Positions 29,879-40,243 of a DNA stretch of 64,000 nucleotides are shown here, in pieces. Both the position numbers and the translations under genes were made by a program. Source of the stretch: Polyangiaceae bacterium (lineage in GTDB: Bacteria; Myxococcota_A; Polyangia; Polyangiales; Polyangiaceae); contig JAICUB010000004.1 in NCBI GenBank assembly GCA_025936045.1, forward strand, positions 124,001-188,000, given 5' to 3'. Every line of letters starts with the position of its first letter. Within the stretch, counting starts at the first letter, position 1. The notes beneath the pieces were generated by a model. The model had not been told where the DNA came from, searched no databases, and was given only the letters and a program-made list of their open reading frames with translations.

Positions 29879-29899
29879 GCACGGGAGCGTCGCGTGCTC
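29877..29899. promoter_or_regulatory. 7-bp inverted repeat upstream of the tmo operon
   Basis: GAGCACG (29877-29883) and CGTGCTC (29893-29899) are separated by 9 bp and lie 148-171 bp before tmoA. There is no T-run, so it is not a standard terminator. It could be an operator; a TTGACA at 29905-29910 lies next to it but lacks a good -10 at normal spacing. Confidence 0.3.
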
Positions 29900-30047
29900 G
29901 ACGATTGACATGTGTGTGCCTGTAAGCTGCGGCAAATGCCGACAGCCTTGGACCCTTGGCGCTCACGGCATTGGTGCTAGGTTCCGGAGCACGCGGCGCG
30001 GGCCAGCGAGCGGAGCCGGCGCCCAGGGGAAAGCTCGAAGCACAGCG

Positions 30048-31544
30048 ATGCGGCTCTTGCGTCACGAATGGCTGGATCTCGCGAGGAAGCTCGACTGGTC
30101 CTACAGCTACGTCCAGGAGCGAAGCGTGTTTCCGGAAGCGATCAGCGGGCGCCCGTGGCTCGAGCAGGCTGCGTGGGAGGATTGGGACGAACCGTACCGT
30201 ACGAGCTTCGGCGAGTACGTGAGTGCTCAGCACGAGAAGGAGGCGTCGATCGTCGCCGTACGCGAAGCGGTCGGTCGCGTCGGCGACTTCGCGCGTCACG
30301 ACCGAGCTTGGCTCTCGGCGTTGAAGCTCCACGGCGCGACGCTGCCGCTCGCGGAGTTCGCCGCCGTGATCGGGAACTTGCGGGCCGCGCGCTTCGGGCG
30401 TGACGGCGCCTGGCGCACCATGGCCGCGCTCGGTGCGCTCGACGAGCTGCGCCACACGCAAATCCCGCTCGCGGTATTGCACGATCTCGTGGCGTGGGAC
30501 GCGCAATTCGACTTCACGCACCGGCTCTTCCATACGGACGGCTGGGTCGCGATCGCGGCGCGGCATTTCGCGGACGAGCTCCTGCTCGGCTCCAATCCCG
30601 TCGAGTTCGCGGTCGCGACGAACTTCGTGTTCGAGACGGGCTTCACGAATCTGCAGTTCGTCGGGCTGTCCGCGGTCGCGCATGCGGTCGGCGATCGCAT
30701 GTTCGAAAAGATGGTGCAGAGCATCCAGACCGACGAGGCGCGGCACGCGCAAATCGGAGGGCCCGTCTTGAGGAAGCTCTGCGAGCACGACCACGCCTAC
30801 GCGCAGTTCCTCGTCGACAAGTGGTTCTGGCGTTCGTTTCACTTCTTCGCGGTCGTGACCGGCTTCGCCATGGACTACCTGACGCCACTCCCGCACCGGA
30901 AGCAGTCCTTCCGCGAGTTCATGGACGAGTGGGTACTCGGGCAGTTCGAGCGCACGCTGCGCGAGTACGGCCTCGCGCGTCCCTATTATTGGGACGAGTT
31001 CCTCGCGAGCCTCGACTACTATCACCATCAAGCGTACGCGAGCGCCTACACCTATCGCGCGACCATGTGGTTTGACTTCACTCTTCCGGGCCCGGAAGAG
31101 CGCGCGTGGCTCGCCGAAAAATACCCCCAATCCTGGCCTGAATTCGCGCCCGTATGGGAGCGCATCAGCGCTCGCTGGCAGGCCGCAGGCCCCGACGTGG
31201 AGTGGTTCACGCACGGCGTCACGCCGATCGGGTTCTGTTCGCTCTGCCAGTTCCCGCTCTGCGCGGGGACGCCACGACGAAACGCCGCACGCGTGGTCGA
31301 ACACGAAGGACGACGCCTGATTTTTTGTAGCGAGCCGTGCCGGCACTTCTTCGAGCAAGAGCCGGAGCGCTATGCCGCGCACGAGACGGTCGTCGAGCGC
31401 ATTCTCGCAGGCAAGGCGCCGGCGAACCTGATCGCGCTCGTCCGCGACTACTTCGGCTTGAGCGAAGACCTCTGGGGCAAGGACGCCGTTCACGGCCGTT
31501 ACGACTGGCTCGCAGGCGGCGCAGCGCCCGGGAGCGCCGAATGA
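30048..31544 (+). CDS. tmoA: Toluene/alkene monooxygenase hydroxylase alpha subunit
   Basis: The 498-residue protein matches the T4moH alpha subunit in length. All six diiron ligands are present at positions shifted by one from T4moH: E103, E133, H136, E196, E230 and H233 (ExxH motifs in DELRH and DEARH). The gate threonine T200 is also present. The C-terminus has a YHS-like Cys-rich segment (CSLCQFPLC, then CSEPC). It is the catalytic subunit of a four-component bacterial multicomponent monooxygenase that hydroxylates aromatics or epoxidises alkenes using O2. The start at 30048 is chosen because the extension to 29910 has no homology and normal alpha subunits begin this way. Confidence 0.93.
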   Translation: MRLLRHEWLDLARKLDWSYSYVQERSVFPEAISGRPWLEQAAWEDWDEPYRTSFGEYVSAQHEKEASIVAVREAVGRVGDFARHDRAWLSALKLHGATLPLAEFAAVIGNLRAARFGRDGAWRTMAALGALDELRHTQIPLAVLHDLVAWDAQFDFTHRLFHTDGWVAIAARHFADELLLGSNPVEFAVATNFVFETGFTNLQFVGLSAVAHAVGDRMFEKMVQSIQTDEARHAQIGGPVLRKLCEHDHAYAQFLVDKWFWRSFHFFAVVTGFAMDYLTPLPHRKQSFREFMDEWVLGQFERTLREYGLARPYYWDEFLASLDYYHHQAYASAYTYRATMWFDFTLPGPEERAWLAEKYPQSWPEFAPVWERISARWQAAGPDVEWFTHGVTPIGFCSLCQFPLCAGTPRRNAARVVEHEGRRLIFCSEPCRHFFEQEPERYAAHETVVERILAGKAPANLIALVRDYFGLSEDLWGKDAVHGRYDWLAGGAAPGSAE

Positions 31545-31792
31545 AAGACGTCCTCATGCCGCTCTACGGCTTCGTGCGCGGCGATACGCTCGGAGTGCTC
31601 GTGCTCGTCCGTGCGAGCGACAGCGTCGGCACGCTGATCGACACGCTCGAACAAGCGACGGCCGTCCGTGTGGCCCCGCGTCCGCAGGCGCGACTCTTCG
31701 CCGGGGAGCGCGAGCTCGATCGCGCCTCCACCGTCGCGGCCGCCGGCCTCAGCGCGCTCGAGCGGGTCGATCTCGTCCCGGAGGGCGGCTGA
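31541..31792 (+). CDS. tmoB: Toluene monooxygenase gamma subunit
   Basis: The 83-residue protein has the ubiquitin-like fold typical of TmoB/TouB: a short N-terminal strand MPLYGFVRGD, then FAGERELD and AGLSALERVDLVP. It overlaps tmoA by 4 bp (ATGA). It is part of the (alpha-beta-gamma)2 hydroxylase; it has no catalytic residues. Confidence 0.9.
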   Translation: MKDVLMPLYGFVRGDTLGVLVLVRASDSVGTLIDTLEQATAVRVAPRPQARLFAGERELDRASTVAAAGLSALERVDLVPEGG

Positions 31793-32130
31793 TGGCGTTC
31801 GAGCCCGTGCTCGAGGCCGAGGAGCTCTGGATCGGAGAGATGCGGGGCGTCACGCTGCGCGGGCGGCGCGTGCTCGTGCTGCGCACCGAAGACGGCGTGC
31901 GCGCCTACGAGGATCGCTGCGCACACCTCGGTTTGCCGCTCAGTCTCGGCAAGCTCGAAGACGGCGTCATCACGTGTCGCGCGCACCACTACCAATACGC
32001 TGCGTGCAGCGGCTGCGGCGTGAATCCCGAGCGCGTGCGGCTGCGCCCTTATCCGGTGCGCGTGAGCGACGGGCAGATCGCAGTCGACGTGGATGAGCCC
32101 GCGGAACGAGCGGCCGAGGAGCAGGCGTGA
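31792..32130 (+). CDS. tmoC: Rieske ferredoxin of the monooxygenase
   Basis: The 112-residue Rieske protein has [2Fe-2S] ligands C43/H45 in CAHLGLPL and C62/H65 in CRAHHYQY. It passes electrons from a reductase to the hydroxylase. The first base of its ATG is the last base of the tmoB stop. The C-terminal ten residues are acidic. The reductase it would need is not encoded next to it. Confidence 0.93.
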   Translation: MAFEPVLEAEELWIGEMRGVTLRGRRVLVLRTEDGVRAYEDRCAHLGLPLSLGKLEDGVITCRAHHYQYAACSGCGVNPERVRLRPYPVRVSDGQIAVDVDEPAERAAEEQA

Positions 32131-32426
32131 GCGCGCGTGTCGGACCGGACGTCGCGCGCGTCGGGCCGGTACTCGAGGCGAGTGAGAGCGGGCACGCCGT
32201 CGCGGCGGCGATCCTCGCGTCGAATCCGGGGGCGACGCTGGAAGATCGCGGGGCGTACCTCCGGGTTTCGGTGGCGGACCGTTGCGTCGTCGTGCGGCGC
32301 GACATCGAGGAACGGCTCGGTCGCGCCTTCGTGCTGCCGCGCGACCTCGAGCTCGTGATGCCGGCGTTTCACGGCTTCTTGCGCCTGAGGGACGACGCTG
32401 CGGAATGGCGCTCCGAGGCCCCATGA
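32127..32426 (+). CDS. tmoD: Monooxygenase coupling/effector protein
   Basis: The 99-residue protein has a GTG start and a 4-bp overlap with tmoC. It resembles TmoD/MmoB regulatory proteins: VGPVLEASESGHAVAAAI at the start and a beta-strand PAFHGFLRL near the end. It binds the hydroxylase and controls access to the diiron site. Confidence 0.9.
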   Translation: MSARVGPDVARVGPVLEASESGHAVAAAILASNPGATLEDRGAYLRVSVADRCVVVRRDIEERLGRAFVLPRDLELVMPAFHGFLRLRDDAAEWRSEAP

Positions 32427-33394
32427 AAGCGCGCCGCACGTATTGGCACCTGGAGGCGCAGAAGCGCGTGCCGAGCGCTTACGACATCGGCTCCTCGCGG
32501 CTGCTCTATTATCTCGAGCGCGGCTTCGAGGTGGAGACGCCCATCGCGGATTGGTATCGCCGCCACCAAGCCGGCTCGCCGCTCGGTCGCACCGCGGTCG
32601 CGGGCTTTCGCGATCCGCGCGCGACGACCTACGCGAAATACGTCGCCCTCGCGCAGGAGAAGGAAACGTTCGTCGACGGACTGCTCCGCGCCGCGGACGA
32701 AAGCGACTACGACTCGAAGCTCGGCACGGAATGGCTCGCGAGCCTCGAGCGCTGGCTGCCGGTCTTGCTCTACCCGTGTCACGGCTTGCAGATGGCGAGC
32801 GCGTACATCGGCCAGCTCGCCCCCTCGAGCGAGCTCGTGATCGCGTTCGCATTCCAGACCGGCGACGAGATGCGGCGCATTCAGCGTCTCGCTTATCGGA
32901 TCAAACAGCTCGAAGCGCGCGCCGCAGGCTTTCGGAGCGGTAAGACGACGTGGGAACGGGCGCCGCCGTGGCAGCCGCTCCGTCGCGTGATCGAAGAGCT
33001 GCTCGTCACCTACGATTTCGGTGAAGCGCTCGTCACGCTGGCGCTCGTGGTAAAGCCGCTGTTCGACGCATTTTTCATGCAGCACGGCGGGCGTCTGGCG
33101 GAGGCGCGGCACGACCCGCTCTTGAGCCGCCTGTTTTTTTCGTTGAATGAAGATTGCCGCTGGCACGAGAGCTTCACGGACGAGCTCGTGCGCGTCGTTG
33201 CCGCGAGCGATCCGGCGGCCTTTGCGTTCGCGAAGCGCGTGGCCAAGGAGCGTTACGCGCGAGCGCGCGTCGGTTTCAGCGCCCTCGAAGCGTTATGGGA
33301 GCCGGGGCTCGAGCCGTTCAGTCTCGTCATGGAGTCGCTCGACGCGCAAATCATGAAACGCTGGCAGGCGCTCGGGCTGGAGGCGGCGGCGTGA
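32423..33394 (+). CDS. tmoE: Toluene monooxygenase hydroxylase beta subunit
   Basis: The 323-residue all-helical ferritin-like beta subunit has RRTYWHLEAQKRVPSAYDIGSSRLLYY near the start, then DPRATTYAKYVALAQEKE, both typical of TmoE/TouE. It lacks the iron ligands, as expected of the non-catalytic paralogue. ATG 32423 overlaps the tmoD stop (ATGA), and the stop overlaps the GTG of the kinase gene (GTGA). The unbroken chain of overlaps means one transcript for tmoA-E plus kinase. Confidence 0.92.
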   Translation: MKARRTYWHLEAQKRVPSAYDIGSSRLLYYLERGFEVETPIADWYRRHQAGSPLGRTAVAGFRDPRATTYAKYVALAQEKETFVDGLLRAADESDYDSKLGTEWLASLERWLPVLLYPCHGLQMASAYIGQLAPSSELVIAFAFQTGDEMRRIQRLAYRIKQLEARAAGFRSGKTTWERAPPWQPLRRVIEELLVTYDFGEALVTLALVVKPLFDAFFMQHGGRLAEARHDPLLSRLFFSLNEDCRWHESFTDELVRVVAASDPAAFAFAKRVAKERYARARVGFSALEALWEPGLEPFSLVMESLDAQIMKRWQALGLEAAA

Positions 33395-34482
33395 CGGCCA
33401 CGCTCGAACCGACCGCGACGGCGCCCGCGAGCGACGTCGAGAGCGAGCTGCGCTTTCGCACCATGGCCGACCACGCCCCCGTGCTGCTCTGGATGGCCGG
33501 CACCGACGGGCTCTGTAACTTCTTCAACCAGCGCTGGCTCGACTTCACGGGGAAGCCGCTCGAAGAGGAGGTCGGAAGCGGCTGGGCGTCCGGCGTGCAT
33601 CCGGAGGATTTCCAGCGCTGCATGTCGGTGTACCTGGACGCGTTCGTGGCGCGCCGGCCGTTTGCGATGGAGTACCGGCTTCGGCGCAAGGACGCGGAGT
33701 ATCGCTGGGTCTACGACCAGGGTGCGCCCCGCTTCGAGGCGAACGGGCGCTTCGCCGGCTTCATCGGATCCTGTACCGACGTGACCGAGCAGCGCCAGGC
33801 ACGCGACGCGCTCGGCCGCACGAACGTCGAGCTCGAGGACCGCGTGCGCGAGCGCACGGCGCTCGCGCGCGAACGCGAAGTCTTGCTGCGAGAAGTGCAC
33901 CATCGCGTCAAAAATGATCTTCAGCTCATCTCGAGCGTGCTCAGCATGCAAGGCCGGCGACTCGAGGACCGAGCGTCGGTCGAAGCGCTTTCGGAGTGCC
34001 AGAATCGCGTGCAGACGATCGCGCTGATCCACGAATACATGTACCAGTCGGAGAACCTCGCGCGGCTGCCGCTCTCGCGTAACATCCGCGGGCTCGCTGC
34101 GAATCTTCTGCGTGCCGTCGGGCCCGCCGATCGGGCCATCACGCTCGAGGTCGACGTGGAGGAGGACCTCACCTTGCCGGTCGATCGCGCGATCCCGTGC
34201 GGCCTGATCCTGAACGAGCTCATGACGAACGCGCTCAAGCACGCCTTCCCTGCCGATCGCCTCGGCACGGTGCGCATCACGCTGCGGCGCGAGGACGGCA
34301 ATCGTCTATTGCTCGGCGTGGCCGACGACGGCATCGGCTTGCCGGACGGCCACGCCGAAGCCGAAAATGGCTCGCTCGGCTGGCGCCTCGTCCAGGCGTT
34401 CGCCGACCAGCTCGGCGCGAGCGTGCGCGTCTCGCGCGAGCACGGTACGAGCGTCGAGGTAGCGTTTTGCCCGGAGGGGTAG
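33391..34482 (+). CDS. PAS-HisKA_2 sensor histidine kinase coupled to the tmo operon
   Basis: The 363-residue soluble kinase has a PAS/PAC domain at about residues 22-135 (ending GFIGSCTDVTEQRQA). A short coiled segment follows, then a HisKA_2 phospho-acceptor domain with EVHHRVKNDLQLI (His near 170). The HATPase_c domain shows NELMTNALKHAFP and DDGIGLPDG. This class usually pairs with stand-alone receivers. It has no transmembrane segment. Its GTG overlaps tmoE, so it is translationally coupled to the hydroxylase and may sense substrate, product or redox state through the PAS domain. That function is inference. Confidence 0.9.
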   Translation: MTATLEPTATAPASDVESELRFRTMADHAPVLLWMAGTDGLCNFFNQRWLDFTGKPLEEEVGSGWASGVHPEDFQRCMSVYLDAFVARRPFAMEYRLRRKDAEYRWVYDQGAPRFEANGRFAGFIGSCTDVTEQRQARDALGRTNVELEDRVRERTALAREREVLLREVHHRVKNDLQLISSVLSMQGRRLEDRASVEALSECQNRVQTIALIHEYMYQSENLARLPLSRNIRGLAANLLRAVGPADRAITLEVDVEEDLTLPVDRAIPCGLILNELMTNALKHAFPADRLGTVRITLRREDGNRLLLGVADDGIGLPDGHAEAENGSLGWRLVQAFADQLGASVRVSREHGTSVEVAFCPEG

Positions 34483-34514
34483 CCCGAGCCGCGAAGCGAG
34501 GAGGCGAAGAGCAG

Positions 34515-36452
34515 ATGGCCGCAATTCTGGTGGTGGAGGACGAACGGGTCGTCGCGCGCGACATTCAGGAGTCGCTCTTGCGCATGGGCTACGACGTGAT
34601 CGGCACGGCGGCGTCATCGACCGAGTGCCTCGCCCACGCCGAAGAGCGGCGTCCCGATCTCGTGCTGATGGACATCCGCATCGAAGGCGCGCTCGACGGC
34701 ATCGAGACGGCGCGCATCCTACGCTCGCGCTACGGAGTGCCGGTCATCTTCTTGACCGCGTACGCCGACGAGCAAACCGTCGCCCGCGCCAAGGAGACCG
34801 AAGCCCACGGCTATATCCTGAAACCATTTCGCGCCGGAGAGCTCAGGAGCGCCATCGAGATCGCGCTCTTCAAACACGAGATGGAAACGCGGCTCGAGCG
34901 GCGGGAGCGCTGGTTCGCGACGACCCTGCGCGCCATCGGCGACGCCGTCATGGCCGTCGATCGCGACGGCTGCGTGAACTTCGCGAATCCGGTGGCGGAA
35001 GCGTTGCTCGGCGCGAGCTCGGAGGAAATCGTCGGACGCGCTCTACCCGAGGTGTTCCGGCCCATCGACGAGCGCACTCGCGCGCCGATCACGTTGCCGT
35101 CACCCAAGGACGTGGCCTCGGGGAAGAGCGCGCCGCTCGCCTCGGGCGCCGCGCTCGTGAGCCCGACCGGCGAGCACCCGATCGAAGACAGCCTTTCGCC
35201 CATCATCGACGACAAGGGGCAGCTGCTCGGTGCCGTGATCGTCTTCCGCGACGTGAGTGAAGCGCGCAAAATGCGCGAGCGCGTCGCGCTCTCGGAGCGG
35301 ATGGCGTCGCTCGGCACGCTCGCCGCCGGCGTCGCGCACGAAATCAACAATCCCCTCACCTACGTGCTCGGCAACGCGAGCGTCGTCGCGCGCGAGCTCG
35401 AGCAGCTGAACCAGGCCGTGCGCGAGCGGCGCGAGTCGGCCGGCGCGCTGCTGGATCGGGTCGCCGAACGCACGCACAGCCTGTCGGAGGCGCTCGTGGA
35501 GATTCAAAACGGCGCCGAGCGGATCCGCGGCATCGTGGTCGATTTGCGCGCGTTTTCGCAGCCGGATTCCGCGGAGCGGCCCGGCGACGTGCGCTCGGCG
35601 CTCGATTGGGCCCTGCGCTTGATCGAGCCAGAGCTCCGCGCGCGCGCAGAGCTCGTCACGCACCTCGAGCCGCTGCCCGGCGTGCACGGCAGCGGCTCGA
35701 ACCTCGGACAGGTGTTCTTGAATCTGCTCCTCAACGCCATGCGGGCCGTCGCGGAGAGCTCCGCGCGCAAGCACGTCATCGAGGTCTCGACCTCGGTCGA
35801 GCCGACCGGCTTCGTGGTGGTCGACGTGAAGGACACGGGCATCGGCATGGCGCCGGACGTCATGAAGCGTATTTTCGAGCCATTTTTCAGCACCAAACCC
35901 GTCGGCAAGGGCACGGGGCTCGGCTTGTCGATCTGTCACGGCATCGTCGCGGCGGCCGGCGGGGAAATCGAAGTGCAGAGCACGCCGGGGCTCGGTAGCC
36001 ACTTCCGCGTGCGGCTGCCGATCGACCTCCGCAGCGAGCCGCCGCGTGAGTCGACTCCGCAGCCGGGCCCGGAGCGCCGCGCGAAGATCCTCGTGATCGA
36101 CGACGAGCTGCAGGTAGGTACCGCCATTCGCCGCATCCTGAGCGGGCATCAGGTCGTCTCGACGACGAAAGCGGCGGAGGCGCTCGAGCTCATCGCCGAG
36201 GACGGCAACTTCGAGCTCGTACTCTGCGATCTCGCGATGGCGGAGATATCCGGGCGGGAGCTCTACGAGCGCCTGGCGGCCGAGCACCCCGAATACAAGG
36301 AACGTGTCGTGTTCATGAGCGGCGGCGCATTCAGTCCGGATATCGAGAAATTTTTGAAGTCCACGACACGCCCCTGCTTGTCGAAGCCGTTCGGCGCGGC
36401 CGAGCTCCGCGACCGCGTGAACGGCCTCCTACGGACTCGGACGAAACACTAG
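34515..36452 (+). CDS. Hybrid REC-PAS-histidine kinase-REC protein
   Basis: The 645-residue soluble protein begins with a receiver domain (acidic pair E8/D9, phospho-acceptor D53, Lys in YILKPF). A PAS domain spans about 130-255. The HisKA domain has AAGVAHEINNPLTY (His near 275) and the HATPase_c domain has DTGIGM and GKGTGLGLSI. A second receiver lies at about 525-640 (phospho-Asp near 571 in LCDLAM). It follows the PAS-HisKA_2 kinase by 32 bp on the same strand, so its N-terminal receiver is the obvious phosphate acceptor. No DNA-binding domain is present; the final output is elsewhere. Confidence 0.9.
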   Translation: MAAILVVEDERVVARDIQESLLRMGYDVIGTAASSTECLAHAEERRPDLVLMDIRIEGALDGIETARILRSRYGVPVIFLTAYADEQTVARAKETEAHGYILKPFRAGELRSAIEIALFKHEMETRLERRERWFATTLRAIGDAVMAVDRDGCVNFANPVAEALLGASSEEIVGRALPEVFRPIDERTRAPITLPSPKDVASGKSAPLASGAALVSPTGEHPIEDSLSPIIDDKGQLLGAVIVFRDVSEARKMRERVALSERMASLGTLAAGVAHEINNPLTYVLGNASVVARELEQLNQAVRERRESAGALLDRVAERTHSLSEALVEIQNGAERIRGIVVDLRAFSQPDSAERPGDVRSALDWALRLIEPELRARAELVTHLEPLPGVHGSGSNLGQVFLNLLLNAMRAVAESSARKHVIEVSTSVEPTGFVVVDVKDTGIGMAPDVMKRIFEPFFSTKPVGKGTGLGLSICHGIVAAAGGEIEVQSTPGLGSHFRVRLPIDLRSEPPRESTPQPGPERRAKILVIDDELQVGTAIRRILSGHQVVSTTKAAEALELIAEDGNFELVLCDLAMAEISGRELYERLAAEHPEYKERVVFMSGGAFSPDIEKFLKSTTRPCLSKPFGAAELRDRVNGLLRTRTKH

Positions 36453-36526
36453 GAGAGCGGTCGGGGCGTCACGCGCGGGGCCGCCTCCCTGCGCGAGGAC
36501 GGTGCAGAGCGAGCGCTTCCGCGATA

Positions 36527-37807
<1,281 letters not shown>

Positions 37808-37817
37808 GGCACTGCCG

Positions 37818-38807
37818 TCAGTGGTCCGTGCATGCCTGCGCCAGGAGCTCGAACGAACGCAGGCGGGCGGCATGCTCGAAAATCATCGCCGTGGTCATGA
37901 GCTCGTCCACGCGCGTCGCGGCTACGAACTCGTTCACGCCCCGCCGCACGGTCACCGGATCGCCGACGACCGCGTAGCGGCAGATCTGCGCGAGCAGCTC
38001 GTTGACGGCGGGCTCGAAGCCCGCGCGCTCGGTGTCACTGAGCGGCGGCGGCAGCTGCCCGGGCCGACCCGTGCGCAGGGCTACGAACGCCTGCTCGAGC
38101 GAAGTGAACAGTCGCCGAGCCTCCGCGTCCGTTTCGGCCACGAGCACGCTGATGCACGCCATCGCGTGCGGCTTGTCGTGGCGGGGCGAAGGACGAAACT
38201 GCTCGCGATAGATGGCGAGCGCCTCGTGCAGCAAATCCGGCGCGAAATGCGCCGCAAATGCGAACGGCACGCCGAGCGCGGCCGCGAGCTGGGCGCTGTA
38301 GAGGCTCGATCCCAATAACCAAATCGGAACTCGGCTGCCGGCGCCCGGCACCGCCAGCACCGCCTGACCTTCCGTAGGCGGCTCGAGCAGGCGCATGAGC
38401 TCGACGACGCTCTCGGGGAAGGCGTCTCCCGCTTCGAGGTGCCGGCGGAGCGCGCGCGTCGTGAGAGGGTCCGTCCCCGGCGCGCGGCCGAGGCCGAGGT
38501 CGACGCGATCGGGATAGAGCGCCGCCAGCGTTCCGAACTGTTCGGCGATCACGAGCGGCGCGTGGTTGGGCAGCATGATGCCGCCGGCGCCGATACGGAT
38601 ACGCGTCGTGCCTTGTGCCACGAAGCCGAGCGCCACGGCGGTCGCCGCGCTCGCGACGCCCGGCATGCCGTGATGCTCCGCCATCCAAAATCGGACGTAG
38701 CCCCAGCGCTCGGCGTGCTGGGCCAAGTCTAGCGAGCGGCGCAGCGCCTCGCCCGCATCACTCCCGCGCGTGATGGGCGCAAGGTCCAGGATCGAGAGCG
38801 GGACCAC
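37818..38807 (-). CDS. Luciferase-like (LLM class) flavin-dependent monooxygenase
   Basis: The 329-residue TIM-barrel protein is of the MsnO8/LuxAB-like group: LSILDLAPI start, [18 protein letters not shown] near residue 43, [26 protein letters not shown] near 70, and [15 protein letters not shown] near 100. Such enzymes use reduced FMN or F420; the substrate is not deducible. It is convergent with the PilZ-kinase gene 10 bp away. Confidence 0.9.
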   Translation of the reverse strand: MVPLSILDLAPITRGSDAGEALRRSLDLAQHAERWGYVRFWMAEHHGMPGVASAATAVALGFVAQGTTRIRIGAGGIMLPNHAPLVIAEQFGTLAALYPDRVDLGLGRAPGTDPLTTRALRRHLEAGDAFPESVVELMRLLEPPTEGQAVLAVPGAGSRVPIWLLGSSLYSAQLAAALGVPFAFAAHFAPDLLHEALAIYREQFRPSPRHDKPHAMACISVLVAETDAEARRLFTSLEQAFVALRTGRPGQLPPPLSDTERAGFEPAVNELLAQICRYAVVGDPVTVRRGVNEFVAATRVDELMTTAMIFEHAARLRSFELLAQACTDH

Positions 38808-38843
38808 CGCAAAGCTATGAGGCCGCCCCGGCCAGCCCGCAAG

Positions 38844-39971
38844 TCAGACGCCGCGAGCGCCGACTGCGACCCCGACGCTCGGAACGCGGACCCGGCTCGG
38901 CAAACAACGCGCTTCGACCGCGTGGTGAAAAATCACCGCGGCGACGAGACTCAGCACGACCGCGAGCAACATGCCGAAGAGCGCGGCGTGCGGCGAACCC
39001 GAGAGGTGACGCGATCCCCAGGCGTTCACGACCAGGCACACCGGAAAATGCACCAGGAACAGGCTGTACGAGATGCGGCCGAGGCCGCTCAAGTAGCGGT
39101 TGCCGCGCCATTCACGCAAGGCTTCGGCCTGCGTCGCGGCGAGCAAGAGCACCGTCGTCGCGAGGGCCACGAGCAGGCGCGGACGGAACTCCCAGCACAA
39201 CGCGAGCCCGACGACGCAGAGGCACACCGCCACGAGCTTGCGCGAGACCGTACGTTCGCGCGCCCAGCCCACGAGCATGCCCAGGAAATACGTGGCAAAA
39301 AAGTAGACCGCGTAGTTGTCGAGGCGGCTCAGCTTGTTGAGCCAGAAGAGCGACCAGATCGCGAGCGCACCGGAGAGCGCGACGAAGAGCCGCGGCGTCG
39401 AACGGCTCGGACGCGGGTTGCCGAAGGCCGTGAGGCGTTGGCTCAGCGCGAGCAAGAGCAGGCTCAAGAGCAAGAGCTGAAAATCGATCGCGAGGTACCA
39501 AACGCCCGCGGTGAGCGGCTCGAAACCGAGGATGTGCGTGAGGAACGTCGCGTGTGCCAGCACCTGCGGCAGCGTGGGCGGCGCCGAAATCGACGGGTGC
39601 TCCATCCAATGCCGCGCCACCTCGTTGCAGACGATGGCGAGCACCAGCGCCGCGAGATACGGTAAGCCCGTGCGGCGATAACGCGACCAGAGCTCCGCGC
39701 CGAGCTCGCGAGGACCGAGCAGCGGCAGACGCGCGAGCTTCCGCGCCGTTCCGAAGCCGGCGATCACCAGGAACGCCTGCACGGCCATGCGCGCGTATTC
39801 GCTGAGCCAGTCGAGCGCCCCGGGCACGAGAGGGTAGGCCACGTCGGAGAGCGGCCCGTAAAAGGCGAGGTGGTGCAGCACGATGAGCAGGGCCGCGATG
39901 CCCTTCACCGAGTCGATGAGCGGCATCCGGACCGACGACGCGGGGCGCGCGCAGACGGCAGGCTCGTTCAT
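38844..39971 (-). CDS. Acyltransferase-3 family membrane protein
   Basis: The protein is about 375 residues from ATG 39971; an upstream GTG at 39995 is possible. It has about ten membrane helices. The N-terminal LIDSVKGIAALLIVLHHLAFYG carries the His of the OafA/YrhL family active site. Another feature is GRISYSLFLVHFPVCL near the end. These enzymes O-acylate cell-surface polysaccharides. It is transcribed away from the pectate lyase gene across a 272-bp spacer. Confidence 0.88.
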   Translation of the reverse strand: MNEPAVCARPASSVRMPLIDSVKGIAALLIVLHHLAFYGPLSDVAYPLVPGALDWLSEYARMAVQAFLVIAGFGTARKLARLPLLGPRELGAELWSRYRRTGLPYLAALVLAIVCNEVARHWMEHPSISAPPTLPQVLAHATFLTHILGFEPLTAGVWYLAIDFQLLLLSLLLLALSQRLTAFGNPRPSRSTPRLFVALSGALAIWSLFWLNKLSRLDNYAVYFFATYFLGMLVGWARERTVSRKLVAVCLCVVGLALCWEFRPRLLVALATTVLLLAATQAEALREWRGNRYLSGLGRISYSLFLVHFPVCLVVNAWGSRHLSGSPHAALFGMLLAVVLSLVAAVIFHHAVEARCLPSRVRVPSVGVAVGARGV

Positions 39972-40243
39972 GCTGGGCAGGACGGCGACGGTCACGATTT
40001 CGGCTCAACCCAATGAAAGTTTTCTCAACTGGGACCCTACTCTCCCAGGCTCGCTACCGTGTCAAGGCTCGCAATCGCCCCGGCGCCTGAGTCGAGCCCC
40101 GAACCGCCCTCAGCCTGCCGGGTGTTGGACGCCGCTGATGCCCAGATGATTCACGCCGTTTCAGCGGTGCTCGCTTTTGGTGACGCCCCACACGCCCAAA
40201 CGCAACTGCTACGAGGTCTGGCGGCGCGCGACGCTCCGCCCGC
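39972..40243. promoter_or_regulatory. Divergent intergenic region with short hairpin
   Basis: This 272-bp spacer lies between outward-facing acyltransferase and pectate lyase genes. It contains an inverted repeat CTGGGA (40029-40034) / TCCCAG (40043-40048) with an 8-bp loop next to an AT-richer stretch (ATGAAAGTTTTCTC). It may be an operator; no promoter consensus is convincing. Confidence 0.3.

Noticed and set aside
29905-29933. Promoter for tmoA at TTGACA 29905-29910
   Set aside because: No acceptable -10 hexamer lies 16-19 bp downstream (TGCGGC at 17 bp).
29487-31493. 668-codon open frame on the minus strand opposite tmoA
   Set aside because: It lies wholly antisense to a gene with intact diiron ligands, and its translation is Arg/Glu/Asp-rich with no domain; such frames are typical shadows in GC-rich DNA.
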